Shown: in pieces, positions 1-9,722 of the stretch
How positions within the stretch are numbered: the stretch's first letter is position 1
Layout: the number at the start of each line of letters is the position of its first letter
NCBI GenBank assembly: GCA_009744235.1
Contig: WPHV01000008.1
Location: forward strand, 62,001-126,000
Direction of reading: 5' to 3'
Source of the DNA: Gillisella vitis
GTDB lineage: Bacteria > Pseudomonadota > Alphaproteobacteria > Rhizobiales > Rhizobiaceae
Length of the DNA: 64,000 bases
Translations under genes and position numbers: made by a program
The notes under the pieces: generated by a model
Databases searched by the model: none
What the model saw: the letters and a program-made list of their open reading frames with translations, nothing else
Told to the model about the DNA's origin: nothing

Positions 1-567
1 CAGACCGTTCGACTTTGGGCCGAGAAGTTCGGCAGACACTTAGCCAAGGACATCCGCAAGTGATCTGCGGGCAAGCTCGGGGACAAATGGCACCTTGATG
101 ACGTAGTTATCACCATCGGTGGAAAGAAGCACTGACTTTGGCGCGCCGTTGACCAGGACGGCTTTGTCCTCGACGTGCTGGTGCAAAGCCGTCGCAACGC
201 CAAGGCGGCAAAGCGTTTGATGCGCAAGCTCCTCAAAGCGCAAGGCCGCGCGCCGCATGTAATGATCACTGACAAGCTACGCTCCTATGGCGCGGCAAAA
301 CGGGAGATCATGCCCGGCATCGAACACCGTTCTCATAAGGGACTGAACAATCGAGCGGAGAACTCCCATCAGCCCGTCCGACGAAGGAAAAAGATCATGA
401 AGCGCTTCAAGTCGGCGCGACATCTTCAGCGTTTCGCGTCCATCCACGACCCGATCGCAAACCTCTTCAACCTTCCCCGCCACGATCTTCCATCCAACCA
501 TCATCGCGAACTGCGAACAGCAGCCTTGGATATTCGGCGAGACGTCGCTCGCCTTCAAGCTGTCTGA
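1..567 (+). pseudogene. IS6-family transposase, 3' part, decayed
   Basis: The single + frame starting at base 1 reads as the catalytic and C-terminal part of an IS6-family DDE transposase (GDKWHLDDVV, then LWRAVDQDGFVLDVLVQSRRN, then the C-terminal ENSHQPVRRRKK and SARHLQRFASIHDPIANLF). Two in-frame TGA codons interrupt it, at 61-63 and at 133-135. The second falls where the family has the Trp of KHWLWRAVD, so a TGG to TGA change is likely. The gene continues off the left edge, so the N-terminal half is unseen. It cannot encode a full enzyme as read. No terminal inverted repeat was recognised between 568 and the next gene. Confidence 0.85.
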
Positions 568-631
568 TCGAAGCAAATATCGAGCTTCCTTGGAATTGGC
601 ACGTTAACTTTACGATGCCTTCGGTGCTGTT

Positions 632-1903
632 TCATAACCCAGGTGAAGCTGGCACTTTCAGCGTCATCAAAAGATGACCTTCTTGTGTAAGACTGGCAAC
701 TGCACTGCCATGATGTAGTTCCAGGGCTTTGCGCGTAATGGCAAGGCCAAGCCCGTGACCCTTCGCGGTTTCACCTATTTCGGATCGGGAAAACGGTAGA
801 AAGATCCTCTCCAGATCGCAAGCGGGAACGCCGGGGCCATTGTCTGTGACGCTGATCGACAGGACACCCCGAAACGACTGCGCCGTGACGGCAACGGTCG
901 AATCGTCCGTTGTAAATTTGACTGCATTTCGAACCACATTCTCTATGGCCCGGTAGATGAGTTCTCCGTTCAATGTTGCGATAAAACTGTCGCAGCCACT
1001 ATAGGTCACATCGACCCCCCGATCCTGCCCTTCAAAGCAGGCGTCATCGACAATCCGGGTTATCAGATCAATGAGATCAATGGTCTGGCGTTCTGGCGGT
1101 GCATGTTCGGGCGAGCTTATGCGTGCTAGCGTCAGGATCTCGTCGACAAGGGCGTCGAGCCGCATGACTTCCCGCCCCATACGCGAGGCGATCATATCGA
1201 TGCGGCCCGGATTCTTGTCCAACACACCCAAAACGGCCTGTAATCTCGAGAGTGGCGAGCGGAGTTCGTGCGAGACATCATGAAAGAGCCGTTGTTGCGC
1301 TTCCTGCAACTCCTGCAAGCGTGCGGCTGTCACATCGAAATCCATGGCCAGCGCCGTGATTTCATCCTGGCCTTTGCCGAAATTGCCGCCAATTCTGGTA
1401 TGAAAATCGCCTTTCGCCAAGGCACTGAGCCCATTTCTGAGCTTGGCCACCGGACCGACCAGATAGCGTGTGATCCAATAGGCAGACAAGGTACTGGCAA
1501 TCACTGTAGCGATCCAGGGCAGAGCATCGGGAAGCGCTTCCTCAAGGAAATTATAGTGTTTGAGTTGACTGGAAAGGTGAAAACAAGCGCCGTCGCGCAG
1601 GCGGTAAATGCTTAAGGTGTCGTCGGTTGCGGATGCGCACTGAATGGTCGGCACAGGAGAAATGCGAACGACAACTGGATTTGCGAGGTTCGCCCACATT
1701 TCCGCAAGCTTACCTGCCTCAACCAAGCCTTTTTGCTCAAGCACTTCCCCCATGGTTTGCACGGCAAGCGAGATGCGTTCTTGCTGCCTTTGGCTTTTCA
1801 GCGGGAATAAATGAAACACCCTATCGAGGGAAATGATGCCGACGATGGCCACGGTCATCGCCAGCCAGACGAAAATGAAGAACCTGCGAAACAGCCTTGT
1901 CAT
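632..1903 (-). CDS. sensor histidine kinase, CpxA/EnvZ-like
   Basis: Membrane-bound sensor kinase, 423 aa from the ATG at 1903 (a TTG lies one codon upstream). Order seen: TM helix about residues 8-27, periplasmic sensor about 28-130, second TM about 131-150, HAMP about 150-200, HisKA with phospho-acceptor His212 in FHDVSHELRSPLSR, then the HATPase with N box (NVVRNAVKF), G1 (DNGPGVP) and G2 (GHGLGLAI). It follows the response-regulator gene with a one-base stop/start overlap (TGATG), so the two are co-transcribed and translationally coupled. The partner looks CpxR-like. The divergent RND efflux operon makes envelope or toxic-compound stress a likely signal, but the ligand cannot be read from sequence. 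Confidence 0.92.
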   Translation of the reverse strand: MTRLFRRFFIFVWLAMTVAIVGIISLDRVFHLFPLKSQRQQERISLAVQTMGEVLEQKGLVEAGKLAEMWANLANPVVVRISPVPTIQCASATDDTLSIYRLRDGACFHLSSQLKHYNFLEEALPDALPWIATVIASTLSAYWITRYLVGPVAKLRNGLSALAKGDFHTRIGGNFGKGQDEITALAMDFDVTAARLQELQEAQQRLFHDVSHELRSPLSRLQAVLGVLDKNPGRIDMIASRMGREVMRLDALVDEILTLARISSPEHAPPERQTIDLIDLITRIVDDACFEGQDRGVDVTYSGCDSFIATLNGELIYRAIENVVRNAVKFTTDDSTVAVTAQSFRGVLSISVTDNGPGVPACDLERIFLPFSRSEIGETAKGHGLGLAITRKALELHHGSAVASLTQEGHLLMTLKVPASPGL

Positions 1904-2589
1904 CAAACATCCTGGATGAGTTGATAGCCCTGTCCGCGAACGGACTGAATCCAGGACTGCCCGTCCTCCCGCCGCCCCAGTTTCTGCCGCACGCTGCTGA
2001 TGTGAACATCGATGCGCCGGTCAAAGGCCAAGAGCGGACGGCCAAATGCCTGCTTTGAGATAAACTGTCTTGAAATCAGCTGTCCCGCATTGCGCACCAA
2101 CACTTCAAGCAGGATAAATTCTGTGCCTGTGAGTTCAAACGGCAGGCCGCGCCACTCCGCAGTTCTGTTGGCCGGGTTCAAAACCAGATCACCGGATCGC
2201 AATTGGTTGGTCTCGATATCCTTTTCTGGTCCAATGCGTCTGAGTATGGCGCGTAGCCGCGCAACAAGCTCACCGGATGAGCAGGGTTTTGCCACATAAT
2301 CATCGGCACCCAGATTGAGGCCGGAAATGCGGTCTACGTCATCTCCACGGGCGGTGAGCATGAGAACCGGAACCTCGCTGACGCGGCGTATCCGTTGCAA
2401 AACATCAATCCCGTTCATCTGCGGCATCATGATATCAAGCACGACCATGTCGATTTTGCGGGCTGCGATCTCGGCCAATCCCTGCTTGCCATTGACCGCT
2501 GCAAATACCGTGAAGCCTTCTTCCGTCAGGTACTCACTCAGAATCGTGCTCAGTTCCGTATCGTCGTCAATCAAGAGTACATTGGTCAT
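1903..2589 (-). CDS. OmpR-family response regulator, CpxR-like
   Basis: Cytoplasmic DNA-binding response regulator, 228 aa. Receiver domain about 1-118 with acidic pair in LLIDDD, phospho-acceptor Asp52 (VVLDIMMP) and Lys in DDYVAKP. A C-terminal winged helix follows, about 130-225 (TGTEFILLEVL, RRIDVHISSVRQKLG, VRGQGY). I chose ATG 2589 because residues upstream in the longer open frame do not resemble the family, while MTNVLLIDDDTEL is a typical N-terminus. The receiver strongly resembles enterobacterial CpxR (NGIDVLQ, MLTARG, LGADDY). It is divergent from the RND efflux operon starting at 2744, and a GTAAA-N5-GTAAA box lies between them, so it probably controls that operon and itself. Confidence 0.93.
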   Translation of the reverse strand: MTNVLLIDDDTELSTILSEYLTEEGFTVFAAVNGKQGLAEIAARKIDMVVLDIMMPQMNGIDVLQRIRRVSEVPVLMLTARGDDVDRISGLNLGADDYVAKPCSSGELVARLRAILRRIGPEKDIETNQLRSGDLVLNPANRTAEWRGLPFELTGTEFILLEVLVRNAGQLISRQFISKQAFGRPLLAFDRRIDVHISSVRQKLGRREDGQSWIQSVRGQGYQLIQDV

Positions 2590-2655
2590 CGATCTGGTCT
2601 GCCCTTGAACTGCTAATGGATAGGATACACAGGCCTCACGGTTGGCGAATGTTAT

Positions 2656-2691
2656 TTTACCCAATTTTACACGTCCCTGACGGCACTTTAC
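2656..2691. promoter_or_regulatory. CpxR-type operator between cpxRA-like genes and RND operon
   Basis: The + strand has TTTAC-CCAAT-TTTAC at 2656-2670. On the minus strand this is GTAAA-N5-GTAAA, the known consensus of CpxR. A further TTTAC half-site lies at 2687-2691. The site sits in the 154-bp divergent intergenic region, 67 bp upstream of the regulator start and about 75 bp upstream of the efflux operon start. Seen: the repeats. Inferred: binding by the adjacent response regulator. Confidence 0.6.
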
Positions 2692-2743
2692 ATTCACATC
2701 TTTAAAGATCGGTCTTGACGATTGTGAAACCAAGGCCGGATCA

Positions 2744-4216
2744 ATGACGCCAGCACATGACAATGCACTTCAGAGGCACAAGAGGCGGCATGGCAAATGG
2801 TGGCTAAGCCTGATTGTCGTACCGTTGTCGGCCTGCGTGGCGGTGACCCAGTCAAATGTGGACATTTCCAAATTGGCAGACCGCTGGCATGCGACGTTGC
2901 CGCATTCGGGCAGCACCGCACAGCTGGTTGATTGGTGGAACACCTTTAATGATCCTGCCCTATCAGAGCTTTTGCGCACGGCCGAAGCCAACAGCCCGAC
3001 CCTCGAATCCGCAGCCGCCGAAATTGAAGAAGCCCGTGCCACCTTGGCCTCATCAAAGGCGGACTATTTCCCATCCCTGACCGGCTCTGGATCCTATGAC
3101 CGTTCGGGAACGCGGGGATCGAGAGCCAACCGCGTGGCACCCTCCACAACAGGCACCGGAGAGCTGGACGCATCCTGGGAGCTGGATTTTTTCGGCAAGA
3201 CACGCAACACCGTCGAGGCCGCCCGCCAGCGCGTCACGGAGCAAACGGCGGACTGGTATGATGCGCGCGTAACGCTTGCCGCTGAAGTTGCCGATGATTA
3301 CGTGCAATACAGGGGATGCCGGCAGTTGCAGGGCATTTATGCAGCCGAGCTGGCTTCGCAACAACAGACGGTCAAGGCAACGGAGATCTCCACCGCATCC
3401 GGATTGAAATCGAGTTCCGATCTGGCCCTGATCAAAGCAAGTGCGGCGAGCACGTCTTCGTCCCTGAAGTCACAGGTGGCGGATTGTGAAGTTCTGATCA
3501 AATCAATTACCGAACTCGTAGCCGTTGATGAAGGCAAAGTGCGGGATATCCTCAAGAAAAGCTCGTCGAAAATACCGCGCCCCGCAAAACTGTCCGTTGA
3601 TGCAATTCCGGCCAATGTTATTCGCCAAAGACCGGATGTGAATGCGCTGGAAAAAGAAGCCGCTGCCTCGCTTGCCGATGTCGCAACCGCCAAAGCCGAT
3701 CTTTACCCAAGCTTTTCTCTCAGCGGCAGCCTGACGGCGAGCCATTCAACAGCGAGTGGCACGAGCTTGCCATGGTCGTTTGGGCCAGCGGTTTCAATCC
3801 CGATTTTTGACGGGGGATCGCTTCGCGCCACTGTCAAATACAAGGAAGCGGCCTACAAGGCAGCGATTGCCAGTTACAAGTCAGGTGTGCTGACGGCCAT
3901 CAACGCCGTGGAAACGGCGATGGTCAATGTCGATAGCACGGAGCGTCAGATTGGCGATGCTGTGGTCGCGGCAAAGAACTACCGCGCGTATTTCATAGCC
4001 ATAGACACCAATTGGAAAGCGGGCGGGGCAAGTGTTCTCGACCGCGAAGATGCGCGCCGCCAATTGCAGGCCGCCGAGTTAACGCTTGTGGAAAATCAAC
4101 GCGATGCCGTGCGCGATTGGGTCGCTCTTTACAAGGCGATGGGTGGCGGCTGGACCCCAAATGCAACGGGCGGCGTGATGGCAAGTGACTTAGATGCCAA
4201 AGGAGTAAAACAGTGA
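2744..4216 (+). CDS. RND efflux outer-membrane lipoprotein (NodT/OprM family)
   Basis: Outer-membrane channel of a tripartite RND pump, 490 aa, of usual family length. The N-terminus is a lipoprotein signal: basic HKRRHGKWW, hydrophobic LSLIVVP, lipobox LSAC with Cys31 as likely acylation site. The body has two OEP repeats with typical periplasmic alpha-hairpin sequence (ELLRTAEANSPTLESAAAEIEEAR; VIRQRPDVNALEKEAAASLADVATAKADLYPSFSL). It is the first gene of a three-gene operon; its stop overlaps the GTG start of the adaptor gene (GTGA). It is divergent from the two-component pair and probably regulated by it. The exported substrate is unknown. Confidence 0.93.
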   Translation: MTPAHDNALQRHKRRHGKWWLSLIVVPLSACVAVTQSNVDISKLADRWHATLPHSGSTAQLVDWWNTFNDPALSELLRTAEANSPTLESAAAEIEEARATLASSKADYFPSLTGSGSYDRSGTRGSRANRVAPSTTGTGELDASWELDFFGKTRNTVEAARQRVTEQTADWYDARVTLAAEVADDYVQYRGCRQLQGIYAAELASQQQTVKATEISTASGLKSSSDLALIKASAASTSSSLKSQVADCEVLIKSITELVAVDEGKVRDILKKSSSKIPRPAKLSVDAIPANVIRQRPDVNALEKEAAASLADVATAKADLYPSFSLSGSLTASHSTASGTSLPWSFGPAVSIPIFDGGSLRATVKYKEAAYKAAIASYKSGVLTAINAVETAMVNVDSTERQIGDAVVAAKNYRAYFIAIDTNWKAGGASVLDREDARRQLQAAELTLVENQRDAVRDWVALYKAMGGGWTPNATGGVMASDLDAKGVKQ

Positions 4217-5304
4217 GTTTAGTTTTCCGCCGTGCGGGCTTGGTTGTTGTGTCGGTGGCGTGTCTTGGCGTCCCATCCATGGTCTTTTCCAAGACCGAGC
4301 AAACACAAACCACGCAGTCAGCGACGCTGACCGTCTCAGTCACCACACCCCAAACATTGCAATGGGCAGACACGATCGCAGTCAGCGGCTGGCTGGCTGC
4401 TTGGCAGGAAGCCATTGTTGCTGCGGAAACGGGCTCTTTAAAGATCACGGATGTCTTGGTTGATGTCGGCTCTGTGGTGCAGAAGGGCGATGTGATGGCG
4501 AGGCTATCAGATGCAAGCGCCATCGCCGATGTTCATAAACAGGAAGCGGCTGTTGCCTCTGCCAAGGCCATGCTCGCCAAAGCGAAAGCCGATAGCGCGC
4601 GGGCAAAAAAGGTCACCGGTTCGGGCGCGCTGTCCGATCAGGACACCCTTGGCTATTACATCACCGAACAGACAGACGCAGCCGACCTCGCGTCTGATGA
4701 AGCCTCGCTTGAATCAAGCAGGATAACGCTTGCGCAGACAACGATAACCGCACCGGACAGCGGAATCGTCTCAACGCGCTCTGCCGACCTCGGCAATGTG
4801 GTCTCGGCCGGAACCGAGCTGTTTCGCCTCGTGCGCCAAGGGCGCGTTGAGTGGCAGGCTGAAGTTCCATCCTATCAACTGCCGCGCATCCATCCCGGGG
4901 CCAAGGCCACCATCCAGGATCAGTCGGGAAAGAGTTGTGAGGGAACCGTCCGCCTTGTCAGCCCGATTGTGAGCGATGATACGGGACGGGGTACGATCTA
5001 TGTGACCCTTCCTGATGATCCCGATATCCGGGTCGGCCTATACGAATCCGGCACCATCGAGCTGGCTGTCACGCCCGCTCTCACCCTGCCTGAAACCGCT
5101 TTGGTTTATAGTGACGGCATCAATTACGTCTTCAGGGTCAACGCCGATAGCCGGGTTACGCGTGTGCGCGTGGACATTGGCCGACGCAATGACGGCCGGG
5201 TTGAAATCCTTTCAGGAATTGATGCTCAAGCACAGATTGTGGAAGCAGGGGGATCCTTCCTGTCCGACAATGATCTCGTGCTTGTGAAGGCCGCCACCAA
5301 ATGA
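4213..5304 (+). CDS. RND efflux periplasmic adaptor (MFP/HlyD family)
   Basis: Membrane-fusion subunit of the pump, 363 aa. It links the inner-membrane transporter to the outer-membrane channel. The GTG start overlaps the previous stop and has a good AGGAG ribosome site at about 4200. An N-terminal signal segment (about residues 5-25) ends near VFS. The lipoyl halves flank an alpha-helical hairpin rich in Ala, Lys and Ser (about 100-165), with the second half at TITAPDSGIVSTRSADLGNVVSAG. Beta-barrel and membrane-proximal domains follow. The ATGA overlap with the transporter gene indicates translational coupling. Sequence alone does not give the substrate. Confidence 0.93.
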   Translation: MSLVFRRAGLVVVSVACLGVPSMVFSKTEQTQTTQSATLTVSVTTPQTLQWADTIAVSGWLAAWQEAIVAAETGSLKITDVLVDVGSVVQKGDVMARLSDASAIADVHKQEAAVASAKAMLAKAKADSARAKKVTGSGALSDQDTLGYYITEQTDAADLASDEASLESSRITLAQTTITAPDSGIVSTRSADLGNVVSAGTELFRLVRQGRVEWQAEVPSYQLPRIHPGAKATIQDQSGKSCEGTVRLVSPIVSDDTGRGTIYVTLPDDPDIRVGLYESGTIELAVTPALTLPETALVYSDGINYVFRVNADSRVTRVRVDIGRRNDGRVEILSGIDAQAQIVEAGGSFLSDNDLVLVKAATK

Positions 5305-8300
5305 ACATTTCAGCTTTTTCCATCCGCAATCCGGTTCCAGCCATTCTCCTGTTTGCACTCATGACCGTTTGTGGCCTGATTGCCTTCGAGAAACTCAAGG
5401 TTCAGCAGTTTCCGGACATGGACCTGCCGACGATCAAGATCAGCGCAACGCTGGATGGTGCGGCACCATCGCAACTTGAAACCGAAGTCGCTCGCAAGAT
5501 CGAAGACAAGCTCGCGACCCTCAACAAGCTGGATCACATCACTACGACAATTACCGACGGCTCCGTGTCGATCAGCGTGTCCTTCAGCCTGGAAAAAGAT
5601 GGCGAACAAGCGCTGAATGAGGTTCGCAATGCGGTGGACAGCGTCACTGATCTGCCATCGGCGATGCAGACACCAAGCGTCTCACGGGTCACGGTGCAAT
5701 CGTCGGTGCTGCTGACCTATGCGGTGCGATCAACGAAGCTGAATGAAACGGAACTGTCCTGGTTCGTTGACAACGATATGACCAAGGCTTTGCTGAAAGC
5801 CCAAGGCGTCGGAGAGGTTGATCGTTTTGGCGGTGTGGATCGGGAAGTTCATGTCGATCTCAATCCGGCCTTGCTGACAGCATTTGGTGTTACAGCGGCA
5901 GATGTGTCGTCCCAGCTGAAATTGGTGCAGGAAAATGCGTCCGGCGGACGTGGAGATTTGAACGGACTGCATCAGACCGTGCGGACATTGGGAGCAGTCA
6001 ACTCCGTACAAGAGGTTGCGGCAATTTCGATTCCGTTCTCCAATGGCAAGAGCGTGCGTCTCGACCAGATCGCCAAGGTAAGCGATAACTATTCCCAAAG
6101 GTCTTCCCTTGCCTATCTGGGGCAGACGCCGGTGATTGCCGTTGAGGCCAAGCGCAGCAACGGTTATTCCGATACAGGTGTCGCCACCGATGTGGCGCGT
6201 GTGATGGCAACATTTGCGGCCGAGCATCCCGAAGTCGAAATTGTGCAGGCCTACACAACGGTTCAGCCAACAATCGACAACTACGAAGCCTCAATGCACA
6301 TGCTGTATGAGGGAGCGGCGCTGGCGATCGTCGTGGTGTTTCTCTTCTTGCGCGATTTTCGCGCAACCCTTCTTTCTGCCGTGGCTTTGCCGCTGTCCAT
6401 CATTCCGACATTCCTTGTGATCTATCTTGCAAATTTCAGCCTCAATACGATTTCGCTGCTTTCGATTTCGCTGGTGGTGGGGATTCTCGTTGACGATGCC
6501 ATCGTTGAGGTTGAAAATATCGAGCGACATCTGCGCATGGGCAAAAAACCCTTTGATGCCGCCATGGAGGCCGCCGACGAAATCGGCCTTGCAGTGATTG
6601 CAACCACATTCACGCTGGTTGCGGTTTTTCTGCCTACTGCATTCATGGCCGGGATTCCCGGGTTGATCTTCAAGCAGTTTGGCGTGACCGCCGCAGTCGC
6701 CGTGCTGGCATCGCTGATGGTTGCCCGTTTTCTGACGCCGATGATGGCGGCTTACATGATGAAGGCGACGCCGAAAGTTGAGGTGGATGGGGTCATTATG
6801 AAGACCTATCTCTCCATTGTGCGCGCATGTCTGCGACACCGCTTTCTGACCAGTCTTGGCATTATCGTCTTTCTTGTCGTGTCACTTTCGGCAATTTCTC
6901 TGCTGAAGACCGGGTTCTTTCCGGCCTCTGACAACGCGCAGACGCAAGTGACATTGACAATGCCACCGGGATCAGAGCTTTCCGACACGGAAGCCATGTC
7001 GCTGAAAGCCGTGAAACTGATTTCCGGACTGGACAATATAAAGCGTGTGTTCACCGTCGTCGGCTCCACCACAAGTGGCGGCGGTGCCGATAGCAGCACG
7101 ACCAGCGACGTGACAACCGCGACATTGGTGGTTGATCTTACCCCAATCGATGATCGAAAACTGAAGCAATCGCAAATCGAGCAGCAGATGCGTGATGCCC
7201 TGCAGCAGCTTGCCGGTGTGCGTGTCGAAGTCGGCAACGGGGGCAATGGCACCGAGCTGCAGCTGACGCTGGCAAGCGACGATCCGATCCTTCTCGATCA
7301 GACCGCTGCTGTTGTGGGAGAACAATTGCATGGCTTGAAAGGCATTGGCGGCATTACATCCAGCGCGGCCAGACAGGCCCCGGAAATCCAGATCAGCCCG
7401 AATTTTGCCCGTGCGGCGGCGCTGGGGATCACCTCGGATACAATTGCGGATGTTGTGCGCGTGGCAACCGATGGAGACTATTCCACATCACGGTCCAAGT
7501 TCAATCTTCCGCAGCGGCAGATCGATATCCGTGTCCGGCTTGATCCGAAATATATTCGCAATCTTGATGCCATCTCGCAACTGCAACTCTCCGGGACAAA
7601 CGGCAAAGTATCCCTCGGCGCGATTGCCGGAATCCGAATCGGGGGCAGCCCCTCTGAGATTGATCGTATCGACAGATCACGCAACATCACCTTCACCATT
7701 CAGTTGAACGGCCGTGCCTTGGGAGATGTCAACAAAGAGGCGATGGCGCTTCCGGGCTTGAGCCACCTTCCGCCGGGGGTGCATGTTGTGCAGCAGGGCG
7801 AGCTTGAGCGGATGTCGGAATTGTTCACCAGCTTTGCTTTGGCGATGGGCATCGGTATCTTCTGCATTTATGCGGTGCTGGTCTTGTTGTTCCACGATTT
7901 CATGCAGCCAGCGACGATCCTGATGGCACTTCCCCTCTCGCTTGGCGGCGCACTCTTTCCGTTGATTGTGACGGGCACGAGTTTCTCCATGCCCGCTGTC
8001 ATCGGCCTGTTGATGTTGATGGGCATTGTCAGCAAAAATTCAATTCTGCTGGTGGAATATGCCATCATGGCGAGGCGCAATGGCATGAACCGCTACGAGG
8101 CGCTTATCGATGCCTGCCACAAACGCGCCCGACCCATCGTGATGACAACAATTGCCATGGGCGCTGGCATGGCCCCCGTTGCGTTGAGCCTCAGCGGTGG
8201 AGATACAAGTTTTCGTCAACCCATGTCCATCGTTGTGATTGGCGGCTTGCTCACCTCCACCGTTCTGAGCCTATTGGTGATCCCCGTCATTTTCACCTTT

Positions 8301-8384
8301 GTTGATGACCTGCTGGGCCTTGTCAAACGGCCTTTCATGAAAAGCCAAAAGGATAACCCGGATGGGGAATCCGCCAACGGCTGA
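5301..8384 (+). CDS. RND multidrug efflux transporter, AcrB/MdtB superfamily
   Basis: Inner-membrane proton-driven transporter, 1027 aa, normal HAE1 length. It has the expected twelve-TM architecture with two large periplasmic loops (about 35-330 and 555-855). The N-terminus NISAFSIRNPVPAILLFALM and the TM4 segment VGILVDDAIVEVENIERHL carry the conserved acidic pair of the proton relay; TM10-11 include GIVSKNSILLVEYA. It is the last gene of the efflux operon. The next gene is convergent, 37 bp downstream, and I see no clear terminator between them. The full tripartite set with a local CpxRA-like regulator suggests an inducible stress or drug pump. Confidence 0.95.
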   Translation: MNISAFSIRNPVPAILLFALMTVCGLIAFEKLKVQQFPDMDLPTIKISATLDGAAPSQLETEVARKIEDKLATLNKLDHITTTITDGSVSISVSFSLEKDGEQALNEVRNAVDSVTDLPSAMQTPSVSRVTVQSSVLLTYAVRSTKLNETELSWFVDNDMTKALLKAQGVGEVDRFGGVDREVHVDLNPALLTAFGVTAADVSSQLKLVQENASGGRGDLNGLHQTVRTLGAVNSVQEVAAISIPFSNGKSVRLDQIAKVSDNYSQRSSLAYLGQTPVIAVEAKRSNGYSDTGVATDVARVMATFAAEHPEVEIVQAYTTVQPTIDNYEASMHMLYEGAALAIVVVFLFLRDFRATLLSAVALPLSIIPTFLVIYLANFSLNTISLLSISLVVGILVDDAIVEVENIERHLRMGKKPFDAAMEAADEIGLAVIATTFTLVAVFLPTAFMAGIPGLIFKQFGVTAAVAVLASLMVARFLTPMMAAYMMKATPKVEVDGVIMKTYLSIVRACLRHRFLTSLGIIVFLVVSLSAISLLKTGFFPASDNAQTQVTLTMPPGSELSDTEAMSLKAVKLISGLDNIKRVFTVVGSTTSGGGADSSTTSDVTTATLVVDLTPIDDRKLKQSQIEQQMRDALQQLAGVRVEVGNGGNGTELQLTLASDDPILLDQTAAVVGEQLHGLKGIGGITSSAARQAPEIQISPNFARAAALGITSDTIADVVRVATDGDYSTSRSKFNLPQRQIDIRVRLDPKYIRNLDAISQLQLSGTNGKVSLGAIAGIRIGGSPSEIDRIDRSRNITFTIQLNGRALGDVNKEAMALPGLSHLPPGVHVVQQGELERMSELFTSFALAMGIGIFCIYAVLVLLFHDFMQPATILMALPLSLGGALFPLIVTGTSFSMPAVIGLLMLMGIVSKNSILLVEYAIMARRNGMNRYEALIDACHKRARPIVMTTIAMGAGMAPVALSLSGGDTSFRQPMSIVVIGGLLTSTVLSLLVIPVIFTFVDDLLGLVKRPFMKSQKDNPDGESANG

Positions 8385-8421
8385 TGGTTTCGATTAAGTT
8401 GATTGGCTATGTCCTGGCACT

Positions 8422-9717
8422 CTAACGTAGGTGAGCGACAACCACAGATGCCTGTGTCGTCAAGTTGGACAGGAGTTGCAAGCTCGCGGTCAGCAGCACT
8501 TGCGCCCCTGCGACAGAATCCGCAGGCTTTACATACTCTTCTTCGTTATGGCTCAATCCATTTCGGCATGGGGTGAAAATCATCGCAGAGGGTGCGACAC
8601 GATTGATGAAGAGTGCATCGTGAAACGCACCGGACACCATGGATTTATGGGCAAAACCGGCATCAATCGCGGCGCTCTCCAGTATGGTAACCAGATGATC
8701 TGTGAAACGGGCTGGAGCCATGTCGAAGAGCAGCTCAATTTCGAGATCACATCCATTCTCGCCAGCATGATCCTGCAGGACCTTGCGTATCTTCGCTTCG
8801 ATCAGATCCAGTTGCTCAAAATTGGGGTGGCGGATATCCAGCGAAAACGTCACGGCTGCCGGAATGGCATTGATGGCCCCCGGCTCCAGCGAGAACCGGC
8901 CAACTGTCAGGCGTGATTGGGCATCTTGTGGCATGATGTCATTATAAAGCACGTTCAAGCCGGAGACGGCGGCGCGCATGGGGTCTTTGCGGTAGGACAA
9001 TGCTGTGGTGCCTGCATGGGCAGTCTGGCCCGAAATGGTCACCTGAAGCCAGCGGGTACCCTGAATGCCCGTGACGATGCCGATGGGCAGACCCTCTTTT
9101 TCCAAGGATGGGCCTTGCTCGATATGCACTTCAAGATAAGCAAACACCGGAAAGCCCAGCGGCCTCATGTCAGCACCTTGCAAGTCAGCAAGCGTTGCTG
9201 CCAAGTCATCGGAAAACAGCGCGCCATCCGTTGCCCGCGCCATAGGCCATGTGGCGGGAATGGCACCCTGCGAAAAGGCCATGGACCCCATGCATCCGGG
9301 TGAAAAACGGCAGCCTTCTTCATTGGTGAAGGCAACGACTTCCACTGCGCGCTCTGTCTCTATGCCGTGGTCTTCCAATGTTTCCAAAACTTCGAAGGCG
9401 CAGAGTGTGCCCAGCGCACCATCAAACCGCCCGCCAGAGGGCTGGCTGTCGAGATGGCTGCCGATCAGCAGCGGCGGCAAATCCGGGTTCTGGCCCTCGC
9501 GGCGCAGGAACAGGTTGGCGATCGGATCTTGATAGACGGAAAATCCACGCGCCCGGCCGAGATCGGCAAGCAATTGCCGCGCCTGACGATCACGCGCCGT
9601 CAGGGCCTGCCGATTAACACCGCCTTTGGAAGTAGCGCCAATCGCTGCAAATTGGTCCAATCGGGCCAAAAGCCGCTCGCCATTGACCTCTAACAGTCCT
9701 TCACCCGCCTGTGCCAT
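8422..9717 (-). CDS. M20-family amidohydrolase (N-carbamoyl-amino acid hydrolase / allantoate amidohydrolase type)
   Basis: Zinc-dependent amidase/carbamoylase, 431 aa. I chose ATG 9717 (MAQAGEGLLEVNGERLL), which lies 5 bp after the stop of the upstream gene; the longer frame overlaps that gene and its extra residues are not family-like. Metal-site motifs are visible: GSHLDSQPSGGRFDGALG (His and Asp), TNEEGCRF (Glu pair), EVHIEQGPSLE (His) and the C-terminal HDALFINR plus GLSHNEEE. The family removes carbamoyl or ureide groups from N-carbamoyl amino acids, ureidoglycolate or allantoate. In this operon it may release nitrogen from a ureide-like or nucleoside-derived substrate, but the substrate is not decided by sequence. 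Confidence 0.9.
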   Translation of the reverse strand: MAQAGEGLLEVNGERLLARLDQFAAIGATSKGGVNRQALTARDRQARQLLADLGRARGFSVYQDPIANLFLRREGQNPDLPPLLIGSHLDSQPSGGRFDGALGTLCAFEVLETLEDHGIETERAVEVVAFTNEEGCRFSPGCMGSMAFSQGAIPATWPMARATDGALFSDDLAATLADLQGADMRPLGFPVFAYLEVHIEQGPSLEKEGLPIGIVTGIQGTRWLQVTISGQTAHAGTTALSYRKDPMRAAVSGLNVLYNDIMPQDAQSRLTVGRFSLEPGAINAIPAAVTFSLDIRHPNFEQLDLIEAKIRKVLQDHAGENGCDLEIELLFDMAPARFTDHLVTILESAAIDAGFAHKSMVSGAFHDALFINRVAPSAMIFTPCRNGLSHNEEEYVKPADSVAGAQVLLTASLQLLSNLTTQASVVVAHLR

Positions 9718-9722
9718 GGTAT

